NCBI GenBank assembly: GCA_002840565.1
Contig: PHBK01000010.1
Location: 184,375 to 248,374, forward strand
DNA length: 64,000 nt
Reading direction: 5' to 3'
Source: Deltaproteobacteria bacterium HGW-Deltaproteobacteria-12
GTDB lineage: Bacteria; Desulfobacterota; Syntrophia; Syntrophales; Smithellaceae
Below the pieces are notes generated by a model. It saw nothing but the letters and a program-made list of their open reading frames with translations. It did no database searches and had not been told where the DNA came from. Below, piece by piece: positions 31,837-41,484 of the stretch (positions within the stretch are counted from its first letter, which is position 1; every line of letters begins with the position of its first letter). A program made the position numbers and the translations under genes.

Positions 31837-33030
31837 TTAATAAAAAAATTCTTTATCCCGCCGATACCAGTAGTTAGGGATCAGACGGTACATTAATCGA
31901 GAGAAAGGACCGATATATTCCTGAGTCCTTTTATCATACTGGCAAGCTTGAATTACGAGATCTTTAATCGCGCTTTTTGTTTCTGCGGTATTAAATATAT
32001 GATGGGCGCAGGAAAAAAGAGGGCTGTACATATTTTTTTTCTCTAAATATTTATAAACGTTCTTAATCGTATTCGGCCCTTCCGGTGTCCCGTCAATCTT
32101 CTCTAATACACGCAGGTTAGTTTCTATCGGATTACCGGTATAGAATTGATAAAAATATTTTCCATAGCGGTAATTCTTGCTGGCCAGAGAAGAAACAGTA
32201 ACATACATGTCACCTACACCGGCCTGGCTATGAAAAGCCTGAAAACTTCCGCCTAAGAGGCGAGACAGCGAGCGGATTTCCACTCCGGAACGCGCAAATA
32301 TCGTGCCGGGAATTGAATCGCCCAATTCCAGCGAATCTGCGAGGCCCTTAATATTTGCTACAATATTTTTCAGGGCGCCGCAGGCCTCCACGCCAACAAT
32401 ATCAAAATTATAGTATGAATTTAATTCCTTGCGATTGAACTTGAACAAATCATCTCGAATAATGCCCGCAATGCGTCTTTTCCCGGCAATGGTAACACAG
32501 ACCGGATTGCCCAGCGCAATATCCATATCAAAAAAAGGGCCTCCGATACAGACCACATCGTATTTATGCTTTATCCTATAAAGGTTGTTGTTGATCAACT
32601 GCGACGGCGTAATTAACTCTTTGGATATTTCATCGGAAATTAAACCTTTAATCGGAGAAATGAGGCATGTATCACCTGCCTTTTTGGCCAGCATCGGCTT
32701 CAGGTAGTTGAGCAGTTCCGGCAAACGGTTCATTGTTACCGCCAGGACAATGAAATCGTTATTTTCAACGATGTGTTCCAAATCGTTGGTTGCGTATAAT
32801 TTAGGAGAAAGCCGCGGAACATTTTCCAGGCCGCCCAATTTGTTCGCTAAATCTTCTGTTAAATGAATAGGATTTAAATGATCCCTGTTTATCGCTTTAC
32901 AAACTTCAGAATCATGGTAATAAATAGCAACTCGCTTGTTGTCACGACCCAGTTTATAGGCAAAGGAAGTGCCCAAACGGCCGGGACCGATGATGGCAAC
33001 TCTCGAGGTGTCTAAATTAGGAATTATCAT
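31837..33030 (-). CDS. NAD-dependent glycerol-3-phosphate dehydrogenase-like protein
   Basis: A 397-residue protein of the GpsA fold. The N-terminal Rossmann motif is VAIIGPGRLGTSFAYKL, GVEACGALKNIVANIKGLADSL contains the catalytic Lys of the family, and AGVGDMYVTVSS matches the C-terminal 'GxGDL' motif. It would interconvert dihydroxyacetone phosphate and glycerol-3-phosphate. It is longer (397 against about 335) and diverged from typical GpsA: the Rossmann loop is GPGRLG rather than GxGxxG/A, and the C-terminus has an extra ~50 residues. It may thus be a paralogue with another substrate. It is upstream of trpL on the same strand. Confidence 0.75.
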   Translation of the reverse strand: MIIPNLDTSRVAIIGPGRLGTSFAYKLGRDNKRVAIYYHDSEVCKAINRDHLNPIHLTEDLANKLGGLENVPRLSPKLYATNDLEHIVENNDFIVLAVTMNRLPELLNYLKPMLAKKAGDTCLISPIKGLISDEISKELITPSQLINNNLYRIKHKYDVVCIGGPFFDMDIALGNPVCVTIAGKRRIAGIIRDDLFKFNRKELNSYYNFDIVGVEACGALKNIVANIKGLADSLELGDSIPGTIFARSGVEIRSLSRLLGGSFQAFHSQAGVGDMYVTVSSLASKNYRYGKYFYQFYTGNPIETNLRVLEKIDGTPEGPNTIKNVYKYLEKKNMYSPLFSCAHHIFNTAETKSAIKDLVIQACQYDKRTQEYIGPFSRLMYRLIPNYWYRRDKEFFY

Positions 33031-33285
33031 TTTTCCTCTTTATCATAGTTTTAAGAAATTATTATAAGAAATAAATTATCCGACTGTCAAATTTTAATCG
33101 CTCTTTTCCCGGGAAAACAATTTAAATGTGCGCTGCGAGTTTGTTTCTTTTTGATTGCAATATGACTGGGGATTGTTTAAAAATTAAATGTAATGTTAAT
33201 TATCAAAGACAGAGTAATATTAAAATGATTACTTGCTTTAGCTGACCGCACTAATATATCGTTAAATACAGGGGTTTTGTTGTTT

Positions 33286-33960
33286 ATGGCCAAAAAAAAT
33301 CAGGACATCAAAGAAAACAAGCAGTTTTTCTCCAATGGCTCCTTGAAAGAAATTAAATTCATTAAAGACGGCCGAATTGACGGTGAATATACTTCTTATT
33401 TTCACAACGGCCAAATCATGACGCAGCTTCATTTTACCCGTGGGAAGAAAAACGGTGAGGCAACTGCATATTATGATCATGGTCAGATAAGGGAAAAAGT
33501 AAATTTCGTCAACGACAACATGGAAGGCCAATATATTTCATATTACGAGGACGGGCAGATCAGGGAGCAGGAAAATTACAAGGACGGGAAACTGGATGGT
33601 CTTTACCGGATTTATTTCAAGAACGGTCAGCTAAAAGAAGAAGAATATTTCAGCAATGGCAAATTCGACGGCCCATATGTTTGTTATTACAAAACGGGAC
33701 AAGTTAAAGAAAAAGGAGCCTTTCAAAACGATAAACGCACCGGTGAGTACATTGCCTATTTTAAAAACGGACAGGTAAAAGAAAAAGCAATGTATAAGAA
33801 TGGCAACCTGGTGGATAAATTTTATACTTACGAGAGCGTTGCTGACGGAACAACTAAAAGCAATGAACATGCCGATGAAAACTCCGGGAATTGGGAAGAA
33901 AAAGATATTGCCGGATTACTTCAGGATTTAGCTGAGTTTGACAGGAAGAAATCACCATAA
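33286..33960 (+). CDS. MORN/YwqK-type repeat protein
   Basis: A 224-residue protein made of about seven 23-residue repeats of the form 'YxxGxxxGxYxxYYxNGQIxxxxxF' (YYDHGQIREKVNF, YYEDGQIREQENY, YFKNGQLKEEEYF, YYKTGQVKEKGAF, YFKNGQVKEKAMY). These MORN-like repeats occur in the YwqK antitoxin and in phosphoinositide or membrane-associated proteins. No toxin gene is nearby, so the YwqK label should not be read as toxin-antitoxin here. The start is ATG 33286. There is no signal peptide. Its role is unknown. Confidence 0.75.
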   Translation: MAKKNQDIKENKQFFSNGSLKEIKFIKDGRIDGEYTSYFHNGQIMTQLHFTRGKKNGEATAYYDHGQIREKVNFVNDNMEGQYISYYEDGQIREQENYKDGKLDGLYRIYFKNGQLKEEEYFSNGKFDGPYVCYYKTGQVKEKGAFQNDKRTGEYIAYFKNGQVKEKAMYKNGNLVDKFYTYESVADGTTKSNEHADENSGNWEEKDIAGLLQDLAEFDRKKSP

Positions 33961-33987
33961 TTTGCTTTTTGGAGGCAATTTGTCGCC

Positions 33988-34827
33988 ATGATAAAGAAAA
34001 TCCTCATTCCTACTGATGGTTCCCCAAACAGCTTTACTGCTTTGGATTATGGAATTTATATTGCCCTTAAACTTAATGCCACTATCAGCGGCCTTCATGT
34101 CCTGGATGTTAATTTACTTCAGGGTCCGATGCTGACGGATATTTCCGGTGCGGTGGGTATGCCTCCTTATGATGGCTTTTTTGATGCCGTGCAAACATCG
34201 CTCAATGAAAAAGCTGATTTCATCGTTAATGATTTTCGCGAGTACTGTCAGAGAGCAGGTCTGAAACCGGAAATAAACAAAGTCATCGGAAAAATCGATG
34301 AGATAATCATTGAAGAGGCCGCAACTGCCGATTTTATCTTGATGGCCAAGAAGGGAGAACATTTTCATTTAAAAGAAGGTGGACTGCTTGGGTCTGTCGC
34401 TGAAGCCGTCATCCGCCATTCCGGCAAGCCCGTTCTGATCGCTCCTGATAAATTCCTGGAAATAGAAAGTATGGGCATCGCCTTTGACGGCAGTCCTCCG
34501 GCCCAAAAGGCTCTTGATTTTTCATTGAGCCTGTCCCAACAGGCTGCCTGGCCCCTGACCGCCATTATTATTACTTCTGATACGGAAAAGGCGACAAGGC
34601 TTACGGCTCAAATTGAAGAAACAGCTGCCAGACTAGACTATGAATGCGAAATTATTGTCTTGCCAGGCAAGGAAGTGAGGGAAATAATAAAATTTATCGA
34701 AGAAGGTGCAGTCGAGTTAATGGTCATGGGAGCATATGGACACAATCGCCTTCGTGACCTATTTCTGGGCAGCACGACTTCTCAGATTATCCGCAAAAGC
34801 TCAATTCCTGTCGTCCTGACTCGTTAG
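33988..34827 (+). CDS. Universal stress protein with two UspA domains
   Basis: A 279-residue tandem UspA protein. Domain 1 opens with ILIPTDGSPNSFTALDYG; domain 2 (about residue 150) opens with GIAFDGSPPAQKALDFSLSL and ends with MGAYGHNRLRDLFLGSTTSQ, the ATP-binding G-x2-G-x9-GS/T motif. In domain 1 the corresponding loop is MAKKGEHFHLKEGGLLGSVAE. Both domains seem able to bind nucleotide; two-domain forms mimic the usual Usp dimer. It may be induced by starvation or respiratory stress. ATG at 33988 follows TTTTGGAGGCAATTTGTCGCC. It overlaps the end of surE by 4 bases (convergent). Confidence 0.9.
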   Translation: MIKKILIPTDGSPNSFTALDYGIYIALKLNATISGLHVLDVNLLQGPMLTDISGAVGMPPYDGFFDAVQTSLNEKADFIVNDFREYCQRAGLKPEINKVIGKIDEIIIEEAATADFILMAKKGEHFHLKEGGLLGSVAEAVIRHSGKPVLIAPDKFLEIESMGIAFDGSPPAQKALDFSLSLSQQAAWPLTAIIITSDTEKATRLTAQIEETAARLDYECEIIVLPGKEVREIIKFIEEGAVELMVMGAYGHNRLRDLFLGSTTSQIIRKSSIPVVLTR

Positions 34828-35588
34828 TAACTGATTGTATCCATTGCGGTCGTCAGCATTCCCAGCATATCATATCTCGTCAAGTCATACTGGATCGGGG
34901 TAATGGTAATGAAGCCTGCCGCCAGAGCACTGACATCCGTGTCTTTCTCCTCCTGCTCTGCCTGCGATTCACCGGAAATCCAGTAATAAACATTATCCCT
35001 GGGATCGCTGCGTTTTTCAAAATGCTCGACAATATTTCCTTTCCCCTGCCGGACAACCCTGACTCCCTTTATCTTTTCCCGGGGCAGGGCTGGAATGTTC
35101 ACATTAATAGCAGTATTTTGCAGCCCGGGATTGCCTGCTAATTCGCGCACCATTTTACGGACAAACTGAGCGGCAAAGGCATAATCAGCATCCTTACGAG
35201 TGTCCAGCGAAACTGCCAGCGCCGGAATTCCCATGATTACTGCTTCGGTCGCCGCAGATACCGTCCCGGAATAAATAACATTGATACCGGCGTTAGATCC
35301 GCGATTTATTCCCGATATAACCATGTCTACCGGGCCGTCGGCAAGCTCTCTGATTCCAATTTTGACGCAATCCGCCGGTGTTCCTAAAACGGCATAGCCC
35401 AGAAAGTTACCGGTTTTCATAGCACGCCGCACCATCAGCGGACGAGAGATAGTAATCGCGTGCCCGACAGCGCTCTGTTCAATTTCCGGAGCGACAATAA
35501 AACAATCTGCTTCCTGGCAAAGCTCATCGTAAAGAGCGCTTAAACCTTTGGCATAAATTCCGTCATCGTTCGTCAGCAAAAATCTCAT
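34824..35588 (-). CDS. surE: 5'/3'-nucleotidase SurE
   Basis: A 254-residue SurE protein. LLTNDDGIYAKGL is the metal-binding N-terminus (Asp-Asp), with VAPEIEQSAVGHAIT and SGINRGSNAGINVIYSGTVSAATEA as the other two conserved blocks. The enzyme removes phosphate from nucleoside 5'- or 3'-monophosphates and from short polyphosphate, and is linked to stationary-phase survival. The length fits the family. It is upstream of nothing else on its strand and overlaps the universal stress protein gene by 4 bases. Confidence 0.93.
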   Translation of the reverse strand: MRFLLTNDDGIYAKGLSALYDELCQEADCFIVAPEIEQSAVGHAITISRPLMVRRAMKTGNFLGYAVLGTPADCVKIGIRELADGPVDMVISGINRGSNAGINVIYSGTVSAATEAVIMGIPALAVSLDTRKDADYAFAAQFVRKMVRELAGNPGLQNTAINVNIPALPREKIKGVRVVRQGKGNIVEHFEKRSDPRDNVYYWISGESQAEQEEKDTDVSALAAGFITITPIQYDLTRYDMLGMLTTAMDTISY

Positions 35589-35640
35589 AACAAATCTTCT
35601 TACCCTCTCACCTTCAGCCTTCAGTCCTCAGCCGATATTC

Positions 35641-36936
35641 CTATTTCACCTGCTCAAGTTTTCCATCTTTAACTTTCAGGATGAAAGCCGTCTTTTGGCT
35701 GACCCTGTCCGGCGAAAAGGATGTATTCCCTGTTGCTCCCTTGTAATTTTTCACCTGCTGAAAACCTGCAACAAACTGTTCGCGCGTTGCAATACTTTTA
35801 TCTTCCAAAACACTGATAATCATTCCCATTGTATCATACGACAGCGCTTCTATATTATCCGGCTCCCGACTGTATGCCGAATAATAGATATCGACAAAGT
35901 CATTTGTTTCCGGATAAAACCCATTGGCAAAAAAGCTGTCGGCAAACACAGCGCCTTCCAGATATTCCGCATCTTTTCTCAACAAATCAGGAGTATTCCA
36001 AAAGCTTGTGCCCAGAAGTTTAAAGTTCTTAACATCATAAAAAGCAAGTTGAGAAACTATCATCTTGACCCTCTGCAATGAATCCGGAATGAACAGGGCT
36101 TCAAAATCCAGCGGCACCGGAGCTTTATTTTCCGTATTACCGGCAATAGTTTCTTTTGCAGAACCAATTTCCTGCCTGGTGACTTTCTTAATCTCCTCCG
36201 TAAAATCAGTCTGAGTTTTACTGTAACCTATGGCATTCTCTACCTTGCCCGCAACGCGACCAGCCTGTGCGCGGAACAATTTTACCATTTCGTTGCCATA
36301 ATCATCTTGGGGATAAAGGATAGAGAAGGTGGCACAATTTAAATCATCCACAGCGTATTTGACTAAAGCTTCGATTTGCTGCGGCGGCGTTAAAAAATGT
36401 TGGAACACATAATTGTTTGCTTTTGTCAGTCCATCTTTTGGCGTTATCAGAATTACGGGAATCTTCCATTTACCGGCCTCCTGGACAATCTCGAAAGCTT
36501 CCAGTGTTCCGGCAACCGCTATGATCGTCATAACATTGCCCTTCTTTGCCAATTGAGCCACGGCATTTCTGGCTCCTTCCGGCAATCCGCGGGAATCTGA
36601 GGCAACTATTTTCCAGGATGTTCTATTTTTCCCATCAAATATTCCCGCGGCAAATAACATTGCATCCAGAGCTTTGTTCCCGTAATCCCCATATCTGCCT
36701 GACAGTGGAAGAACACAACCTATTGTGTTGCGGTCCGGCAGATCAGATGAATATTGAAAAGCAGTGAGATTTTCCTTCTGTTGCCCTGTTCCTGCTGATG
36801 GTATTTTTTGCTTTGCAATGGGCTGTGGCATTTGACGATCCGTTTTTTCAACAGCGAATGCTGCCCTCCCGCCACAGACGAGAAGAAAAACAAGAGCCAT
36901 GATGATAGTTTGGGCAAATATAAGACTGGGATTCAT
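35641..36936 (-). CDS. Periplasmic binding-fold protein (LpoA/YraM- or Leu/Ile/Val-binding-like)
   Basis: A 431-residue exported protein with a signal sequence (residues 8-28, VFLLVCGGRAAFA). The mature domain begins with IGCVLPLSGRYGDYGNKALD, the hallmark of type I periplasmic binding proteins. FSILYPQDDYGNEMVKLFRA and the C-terminal GNTSFSPDRVSQKTAF match the LpoA/YraM and ABC-type amino-acid receptors. With no transporter genes nearby, a role like LpoA (activating a penicillin-binding protein) is plausible, but a stand-alone receptor cannot be ruled out. It overlaps the upstream PLD gene by 4 bases (ATGA), so they are co-translated. Confidence 0.75.
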   Translation of the reverse strand: MNPSLIFAQTIIMALVFLLVCGGRAAFAVEKTDRQMPQPIAKQKIPSAGTGQQKENLTAFQYSSDLPDRNTIGCVLPLSGRYGDYGNKALDAMLFAAGIFDGKNRTSWKIVASDSRGLPEGARNAVAQLAKKGNVMTIIAVAGTLEAFEIVQEAGKWKIPVILITPKDGLTKANNYVFQHFLTPPQQIEALVKYAVDDLNCATFSILYPQDDYGNEMVKLFRAQAGRVAGKVENAIGYSKTQTDFTEEIKKVTRQEIGSAKETIAGNTENKAPVPLDFEALFIPDSLQRVKMIVSQLAFYDVKNFKLLGTSFWNTPDLLRKDAEYLEGAVFADSFFANGFYPETNDFVDIYYSAYSREPDNIEALSYDTMGMIISVLEDKSIATREQFVAGFQQVKNYKGATGNTSFSPDRVSQKTAFILKVKDGKLEQVK

Positions 36937-37520
36937 TTGTCTTCCTTGGCAATTTTGAGAATAAAAGCGCGCGCCTCCCGGGCCAACTCCGGCTGGTTAA
37001 TCAAAATGGAAATTTCATTATTATACTTTAACGCTGCCTGTGTCAGATTATGACTGCCCAGCAGAACAAGTTTCTGATCGACTACAATGATTTTCGTATG
37101 AGTCGTTTTTCGCGGTGAATCGAAATATACTTCCACCCCTTTATCCTGGAGCAGTTGCTTTGTCTTTCTGTTTTGAGCATCCAGCTTCTCGTCACGCCCG
37201 CCTGAATTTTCTAAAATCAGAACAACTTTTACACCTCTCTTTGCCGCCCGGACCAGATGAGCCAAAACTCTGTCAGGATAACTACTTTTGTGTGCCCCGG
37301 CTTTGACCAGGAAAAATGACATAATTATCTCGCTTTTCGCTTCGTCAATAGCCGCTGTCATGGCGGGGAAGTATTCAGAATTCTTTAACAAAATAACCGG
37401 ACAGACCGAATTATCGGTTGATACAATCTTTTTCCCCTCCGCAAAAGAGAGAGAAGAGAAAATTAGTCCGAGCAATAAGCCTAGAAATATTGATCCCTTG
37501 GAAAGAAGAAAATGGTGCAT
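36933..37520 (-). CDS. Phospholipase D-like (HKD) nuclease/phosphodiesterase, exported
   Basis: A 195-residue protein with a signal peptide (about residues 10-27). The single HKD motif is HTKIIVVDQKLVLLGSHN (HxK-x4-D-x6-GSxN), the same as in the Nuc endonuclease and phospholipase D families. Single-motif members dimerise to form the active site. The periplasmic location suggests a role in DNA or phospholipid processing. It overlaps the LpoA-like gene by 4 bases; the pairing might mean a shared cell-envelope task, but that is speculation. Confidence 0.85.
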   Translation of the reverse strand: MHHFLLSKGSIFLGLLLGLIFSSLSFAEGKKIVSTDNSVCPVILLKNSEYFPAMTAAIDEAKSEIIMSFFLVKAGAHKSSYPDRVLAHLVRAAKRGVKVVLILENSGGRDEKLDAQNRKTKQLLQDKGVEVYFDSPRKTTHTKIIVVDQKLVLLGSHNLTQAALKYNNEISILINQPELAREARAFILKIAKEDK

Positions 37521-37572
37521 ATGATTTCCTTTTGTTGGAAATTACAATAAACACTGGATTAAATCCATAAAA

Positions 37573-37605
37573 AAAGCCCGGAGCTTAGTTACAGCCCCGG
37601 GCTTT
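37573..37605 (-). terminator. Terminator downstream of dnaK
   Basis: AAAGCCCGG (37573-37581) pairs with CCGGGCTTT (37597-37605), with an A/T-rich run on the dnaK-distal side. It ends the gmhA-grpE-dnaK transcript 14 bases after the dnaK stop. Confidence 0.8.
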
Positions 37606-37618
37606 ATCAGTTTACTTC

Positions 37619-39547
37619 CTATTTCTTTACTTCCTCAAAATCAGCATCAACAACGTCGTCATCCTTTTTCCCGGATGCTTGTCCGGTCCCGGCTTGCTGA
37701 GAGCCGCTGCCTGCACCGGCTTGGGGACCTCCCTGTGCGTCGGAAGTTTTAGCATACATGGCTTCCGCCAGTTTGTGTGAAACATTCATCAATTCATCCT
37801 GCGCCTTTTTAATGGCATCGACGTCATCGCCCTCCAGAGCCTTCTTCGTTTTAGCGATAGCTTCCTCAATTTTAGTCTTTTCCGCCGCGTCCACTTTATC
37901 ACCGAATTCCTTGATGTTTTTTTCGACGCTGTAAACCATCGAATCCGCCTGGTTGCGGGCTTCAATTAATTCCTTGCGGCGCTTGTCTTCTTCTGCATGG
38001 GCTTCCGCATCGCGTACCAGTTTTTGAATTTCCGCTTCCGATAATCCGCTGGAAGCTGTAATTTTAATGCTTTGTTCCTTGCCAGTACCAAGATCTTTAG
38101 CATGGACATGCACAATGCCGTTGGCATCAATGTCAAAGGTGACCTCTATCTGCGGCACACCGCGCGGCGCCGCCGGTATACCGACAAGTTCGAAACGTCC
38201 GAGAGTTCTGTTATCCGCTGCCATCTGGCGCTCGCCCTGCAGAACATGAATACTGACAGCAGGCTGGTTATCAGCCGCCGTAGAGAAGGTCTGGCTCTTT
38301 TTGCAGGGAATTGTTGTATTCTTCTCTATTAATCTGGTCATGACGCCACCCAGGGTTTCAATACCCAGAGAAAGTGGAGTAACGTCCAGCAGCAGCACAT
38401 CTTTTACATCGCCCGCCAAAACACCACCTTGAATGGCGGCACCGATCGCTACAACTTCATCCGGATTAACACCTTTATGCGGTTCTTTCCCGAAGATTTC
38501 CTTAACTTTCTGCTGAACGCGCGGCATTCTGGTCATTCCTCCGACCAAAATTACTTCATTGATATCTTTAGTGGATAGATTCGCATCCTTGATCGCAGTG
38601 CGGCAGGGATCGACCACTTTATCAATTAACTCTTCGACTAATGATTCCAGCTTGGCTCTGGTCAGCTTAATATTCATGTGCTTGGGGCCGGAAGCATCAG
38701 CTGTGATAAAAGGCAGATTGATATCTGTTTCCATTGTGGTTGAAAGTTCCATTTTTGCCTTTTCCGCTGCTTCTTTCAACCGCTGGAGCGCCATCTTATC
38801 GCTTCTCAGATCAATGCCCTGATCTTTCTTAAACTCAGCCACAAGAAAATCCATTACACGCTGGTCGAAATCCTCACCACCCAAATGCGTGTCGCCGTTT
38901 GTTGATTTGACTTCAAAGACCCCTTCACCCAATTCCAGAATGGATATATCAAAAGTTCCACCGCCCAAATCAAAAACAGCGATCTTTTCATCTTTCTTTT
39001 TGTCCAGACCGTAGGCTAATGCCGCCGCCGTCGGTTCATTAATAATGCGCAAAACGTTTAAACCGGCAATGCGTCCGGCATCTTTTGTCGCTTGACGCTG
39101 CGAATCATTAAAATAGGCCGGTGTAGTAATAACGGCATCGGTTACCTTTTCTCCCAGATAATCCTCCGCCGTCTGTTTCATCTTGGCTAAAATCATCGCT
39201 GATATTTCCGCCGGAGAGTAATTCTTACCTCTGGTCGTAACCTGGGCGTCGCTGTTGGGCGCTTCCGTTATTTTATAAGGAATAATTTTAATGTCGTATT
39301 GGACTTCTTTCGAATTAAATTTTCTGCCGATCAATCTTTTAACCGCATAAATGGTATTTTCCGAATTAGTAATGGCCTGTCTTCTGGCCACCTGGCCTAC
39401 TAAACGCTCCCCGCTTTCTGTTATAGCAACAACAGATGGTGTTGTACGATTACCTTCCTGATTAGCGATAACGACAGGATCTCCTCCTTCCATTATAGCG
39501 ACGCAAGAATTAGTTGTTCCTAAATCAATTCCGATTATTTTTCCCAT
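37619..39547 (-). CDS. dnaK: Chaperone DnaK (Hsp70)
   Basis: A 642-residue Hsp70. The start [40 protein letters not shown] and the substrate-domain [14 protein letters not shown] are all present, as is the C-terminal linker and lid ending in [14 protein letters not shown]. Start ATG at 39547 has AAGGAGGAAAAG upstream; a longer frame to 39592 would run into grpE. DnaK binds unfolded segments with ATP cycling, helped by GrpE just upstream. dnaJ is not in the window. Confidence 0.97.
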   Translation of the reverse strand: MGKIIGIDLGTTNSCVAIMEGGDPVVIANQEGNRTTPSVVAITESGERLVGQVARRQAITNSENTIYAVKRLIGRKFNSKEVQYDIKIIPYKITEAPNSDAQVTTRGKNYSPAEISAMILAKMKQTAEDYLGEKVTDAVITTPAYFNDSQRQATKDAGRIAGLNVLRIINEPTAAALAYGLDKKKDEKIAVFDLGGGTFDISILELGEGVFEVKSTNGDTHLGGEDFDQRVMDFLVAEFKKDQGIDLRSDKMALQRLKEAAEKAKMELSTTMETDINLPFITADASGPKHMNIKLTRAKLESLVEELIDKVVDPCRTAIKDANLSTKDINEVILVGGMTRMPRVQQKVKEIFGKEPHKGVNPDEVVAIGAAIQGGVLAGDVKDVLLLDVTPLSLGIETLGGVMTRLIEKNTTIPCKKSQTFSTAADNQPAVSIHVLQGERQMAADNRTLGRFELVGIPAAPRGVPQIEVTFDIDANGIVHVHAKDLGTGKEQSIKITASSGLSEAEIQKLVRDAEAHAEEDKRRKELIEARNQADSMVYSVEKNIKEFGDKVDAAEKTKIEEAIAKTKKALEGDDVDAIKKAQDELMNVSHKLAEAMYAKTSDAQGGPQAGAGSGSQQAGTGQASGKKDDDVVDADFEEVKK

Positions 39548-39557
39548 CTTTTCCTCC

Positions 39558-40169
39558 TTATTCTCCATTTTCCACAATTTGTTCATGTGCACTATTTTCT
39601 TTATTCATCTTTTTGCATACAGAAACTCTGGAAGGCCGCAAAAGCCTGCCGTTAAGTAAATATCCTCTTTGAAATTCACATATCACTTTGTTCGCTTCGT
39701 GATGTTCACTGTCTGTCTGCATCATTGCCTCGTGAAAATTGGGATCAAAATCTTTCCCTGCACATTCAATAGCTTCCACACCATGCTTCTTCAGGCAACA
39801 CAAGAACTGATCCTGAATCAGCTGTAGACCCTCTTTAAAGGCCTTTATATCGCTGCTGCTTCCGACATGTTCCAAAGCTCTATCCAATGAATCAACAAAA
39901 GGCAGAACATCTTTGATAACATCTTCTTTGCCGTATTTTAATATCTCGGTTTTTTCTTTGGCAGCACGCTTTTTATAGTTATCTAATTCAGCAACAGCCC
40001 GCACATATTTATCATAATTTGCTGCCGCCTCTTTTTCCTTTTCAGCAAGTTTTGCCTTTAACTCAATCCTTTCTGAATCACTATCTTCAGCAATACCCTC
40101 CACAGCATGATCTTTGATCTCTTCAGTTTGACCATGCCCGTCTATTTGTCCTTTTTTATGTTTCCTCAC
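39558..40169 (-). CDS. grpE: Nucleotide exchange factor GrpE
   Basis: A 203-residue GrpE: a long coiled coil ([20 protein letters not shown], then [17 protein letters not shown]) followed by the beta wing with the conserved [10 protein letters not shown] and [19 protein letters not shown]. It promotes ADP release from DnaK. The start codon is GTG at 40169 with AGAGGT upstream. It is 10 bases upstream of dnaK and 24 bases downstream of gmhA, so the three genes form one operon. No CIRCE element is visible, and hrcA is absent. Confidence 0.95.
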   Translation of the reverse strand: MRKHKKGQIDGHGQTEEIKDHAVEGIAEDSDSERIELKAKLAEKEKEAAANYDKYVRAVAELDNYKKRAAKEKTEILKYGKEDVIKDVLPFVDSLDRALEHVGSSSDIKAFKEGLQLIQDQFLCCLKKHGVEAIECAGKDFDPNFHEAMMQTDSEHHEANKVICEFQRGYLLNGRLLRPSRVSVCKKMNKENSAHEQIVENGE

Positions 40170-40193
40170 TATTACCTCTGAATTAATTATTAA

Positions 40194-40778
40194 TTATTTT
40201 AAGTCCGGCTTCTGAAAAAGCTTGATATCAACTAAATCACAAATTGCATGACCAGCTGTGATATGTGCTTCCTGGATTCGCGCTGTAACTGACGAAGAAA
40301 CATTGATGGATAAATCAGCCACCTTTCCTATTGCTCCGCCATCCTTGCCGGTAAAAGCGATGGTTACCAAACCTATTTTTTTTGCGACTTCCATTGCCTT
40401 CAAAACATTTGCAGAATTGCCGCTGGTACTGATTCCCCAGGCGATGTCGCCCGCCTGGCCGATAGCGCGTATTTGCTTGCTGAATACTTCGGAAAAATCA
40501 TAATCATTACCAATACTGGTGATTATTGAACTATCCGTGGTCAGTGCTATCGCCGGTAGTGGCGGCCTTTCAATAACAAAGCGGTTCACAAACTCAGCAG
40601 CAAGATGCTGTGCATCTGCCGCAGAGCCGCCATTGCCAAAAATCAAAATTTTATTCCCCGCTTTTAGAGCGGCCGTTAATGCCTCGACAACATTCACCAG
40701 TTTGCTGAGATTTTCATTAACAAAAGTTTCTTTTACGCGGTTGCTTTCTTTGAATATTTTTATTATATGATCTTCCAT
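40194..40778 (-). CDS. gmhA: Phosphoheptose (sedoheptulose-7-phosphate) isomerase GmhA
   Basis: A 194-residue SIS-domain isomerase. GNGGSAADAQHLAAEF, with AAEFVNRF, is the GmhA signature, followed by LTTDSSIITSIGNDYDF and SGNSANVLKAMEVA. It converts sedoheptulose-7-phosphate to D-glycero-D-manno-heptose-7-phosphate for lipopolysaccharide core heptose. It leads the operon with grpE and dnaK. ATG 40778; upstream lies a sigma-70 promoter facing the other way (hsp20). Confidence 0.93.
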   Translation of the reverse strand: MEDHIIKIFKESNRVKETFVNENLSKLVNVVEALTAALKAGNKILIFGNGGSAADAQHLAAEFVNRFVIERPPLPAIALTTDSSIITSIGNDYDFSEVFSKQIRAIGQAGDIAWGISTSGNSANVLKAMEVAKKIGLVTIAFTGKDGGAIGKVADLSINVSSSVTARIQEAHITAGHAICDLVDIKLFQKPDLK

Positions 40779-40924
40779 ACTTACCTATTATTATTCTCTC
40801 AAAAACCCTCTCGCAAAGCGGCACTAATATATTTACGCGCCTATCCCCTGTCAAGGGCAGCAGACGGATTTTTCTCATCATTTTCTTATTTTGAATTTAA
40901 TAAATAATCCTGGGTGGATTAATC

Positions 40925-40952
40925 TTGACAACGAAATTTTGATAAATATATT
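40925..40952 (+). promoter_or_regulatory. Sigma-70-like promoter upstream of the hsp20 genes
   Basis: TTGACA (40925-40930), a 16-base spacer and TATATT (40947-40952), 75 bases before the first hsp20 start. A heat-shock sigma factor may use a site nearby, but none is obvious. Confidence 0.6.
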
Positions 40953-41026
40953 TTTTTTGAATAAAGCTACAATGATTAATGATAGCAAATATTTAGACAA
41001 TATTTAGTTAGAAAGGAGGATTGCTT

Positions 41027-41464
41027 ATGTTCACACCTAGTCTATGGAAGTTTAGGAGTTTCCCAGATGCTGCTCCGGAGATATTACGCCTGCAGCAGGA
41101 GATGAACAGGCTCTTTTCCAATGCAGAGCAGAGAAAATCATATGATTATCCTGCTATTAACATATGGGAAAATATGAAGAGCGCTTTTGTAACTGCAGAG
41201 TTGCCGGGACTTGATCCGGAAAGGATTGATATTGAAGTTACCGGGGATATCCTTACATTATCGGGAAGCAGTCAGATTGAATCTTTAAAAGGGAGTGAAA
41301 GTTATTTGCGTCAGGAAAGAATACAGGGAAGTTTTAAACGAAAAATTCAATTGTCTTTCCCGGTCGATCCGAAAAAAGTGGAAGCACATTATGAAAAAGG
41401 TATCTTGAGTGTTACGTTGCCGCGCTTAGAAGAAAGTTTGCCCAAAAAAATCAAGATAAATTAA
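41027..41464 (+). CDS. Small heat-shock protein, Hsp20/alpha-crystallin (first of three)
   Basis: A 145-residue Hsp20. The alpha-crystallin core runs from about residue 40 (PAINIWENMKSAFVTAELPG) to the conserved KVEAHYEKGILSVTLPR strand and the C-terminal PKKIKIN (I-x-I-type) tail. It holds unfolding proteins in a soluble state. ATG at 41027 follows GAAAGGAGGA. It lies 20 bases before the second hsp20 gene and shares the promoter. Confidence 0.92.
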   Translation: MFTPSLWKFRSFPDAAPEILRLQQEMNRLFSNAEQRKSYDYPAINIWENMKSAFVTAELPGLDPERIDIEVTGDILTLSGSSQIESLKGSESYLRQERIQGSFKRKIQLSFPVDPKKVEAHYEKGILSVTLPRLEESLPKKIKIN

Positions 41465-41484
41465 CTGAAAGGAGGTCAATTGCC

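Noticed and set aside
31575-31837. T-box or tryptophan riboswitch upstream of trpB2
   Set aside because: There is no T-box consensus. The Trp-codon leader peptide and alternative hairpins explain the leader fully.
33286-33960. YwqK-type toxin-antitoxin system
   Set aside because: MORN-like repeats are present but there is no partner toxin gene next to it.
40779-41026. CIRCE element or other HrcA site upstream of the chaperone genes
   Set aside because: No TTAGCACTC-N9-GAGTGCTAA pattern is found; GGCACTAATATA is only a chance partial match.
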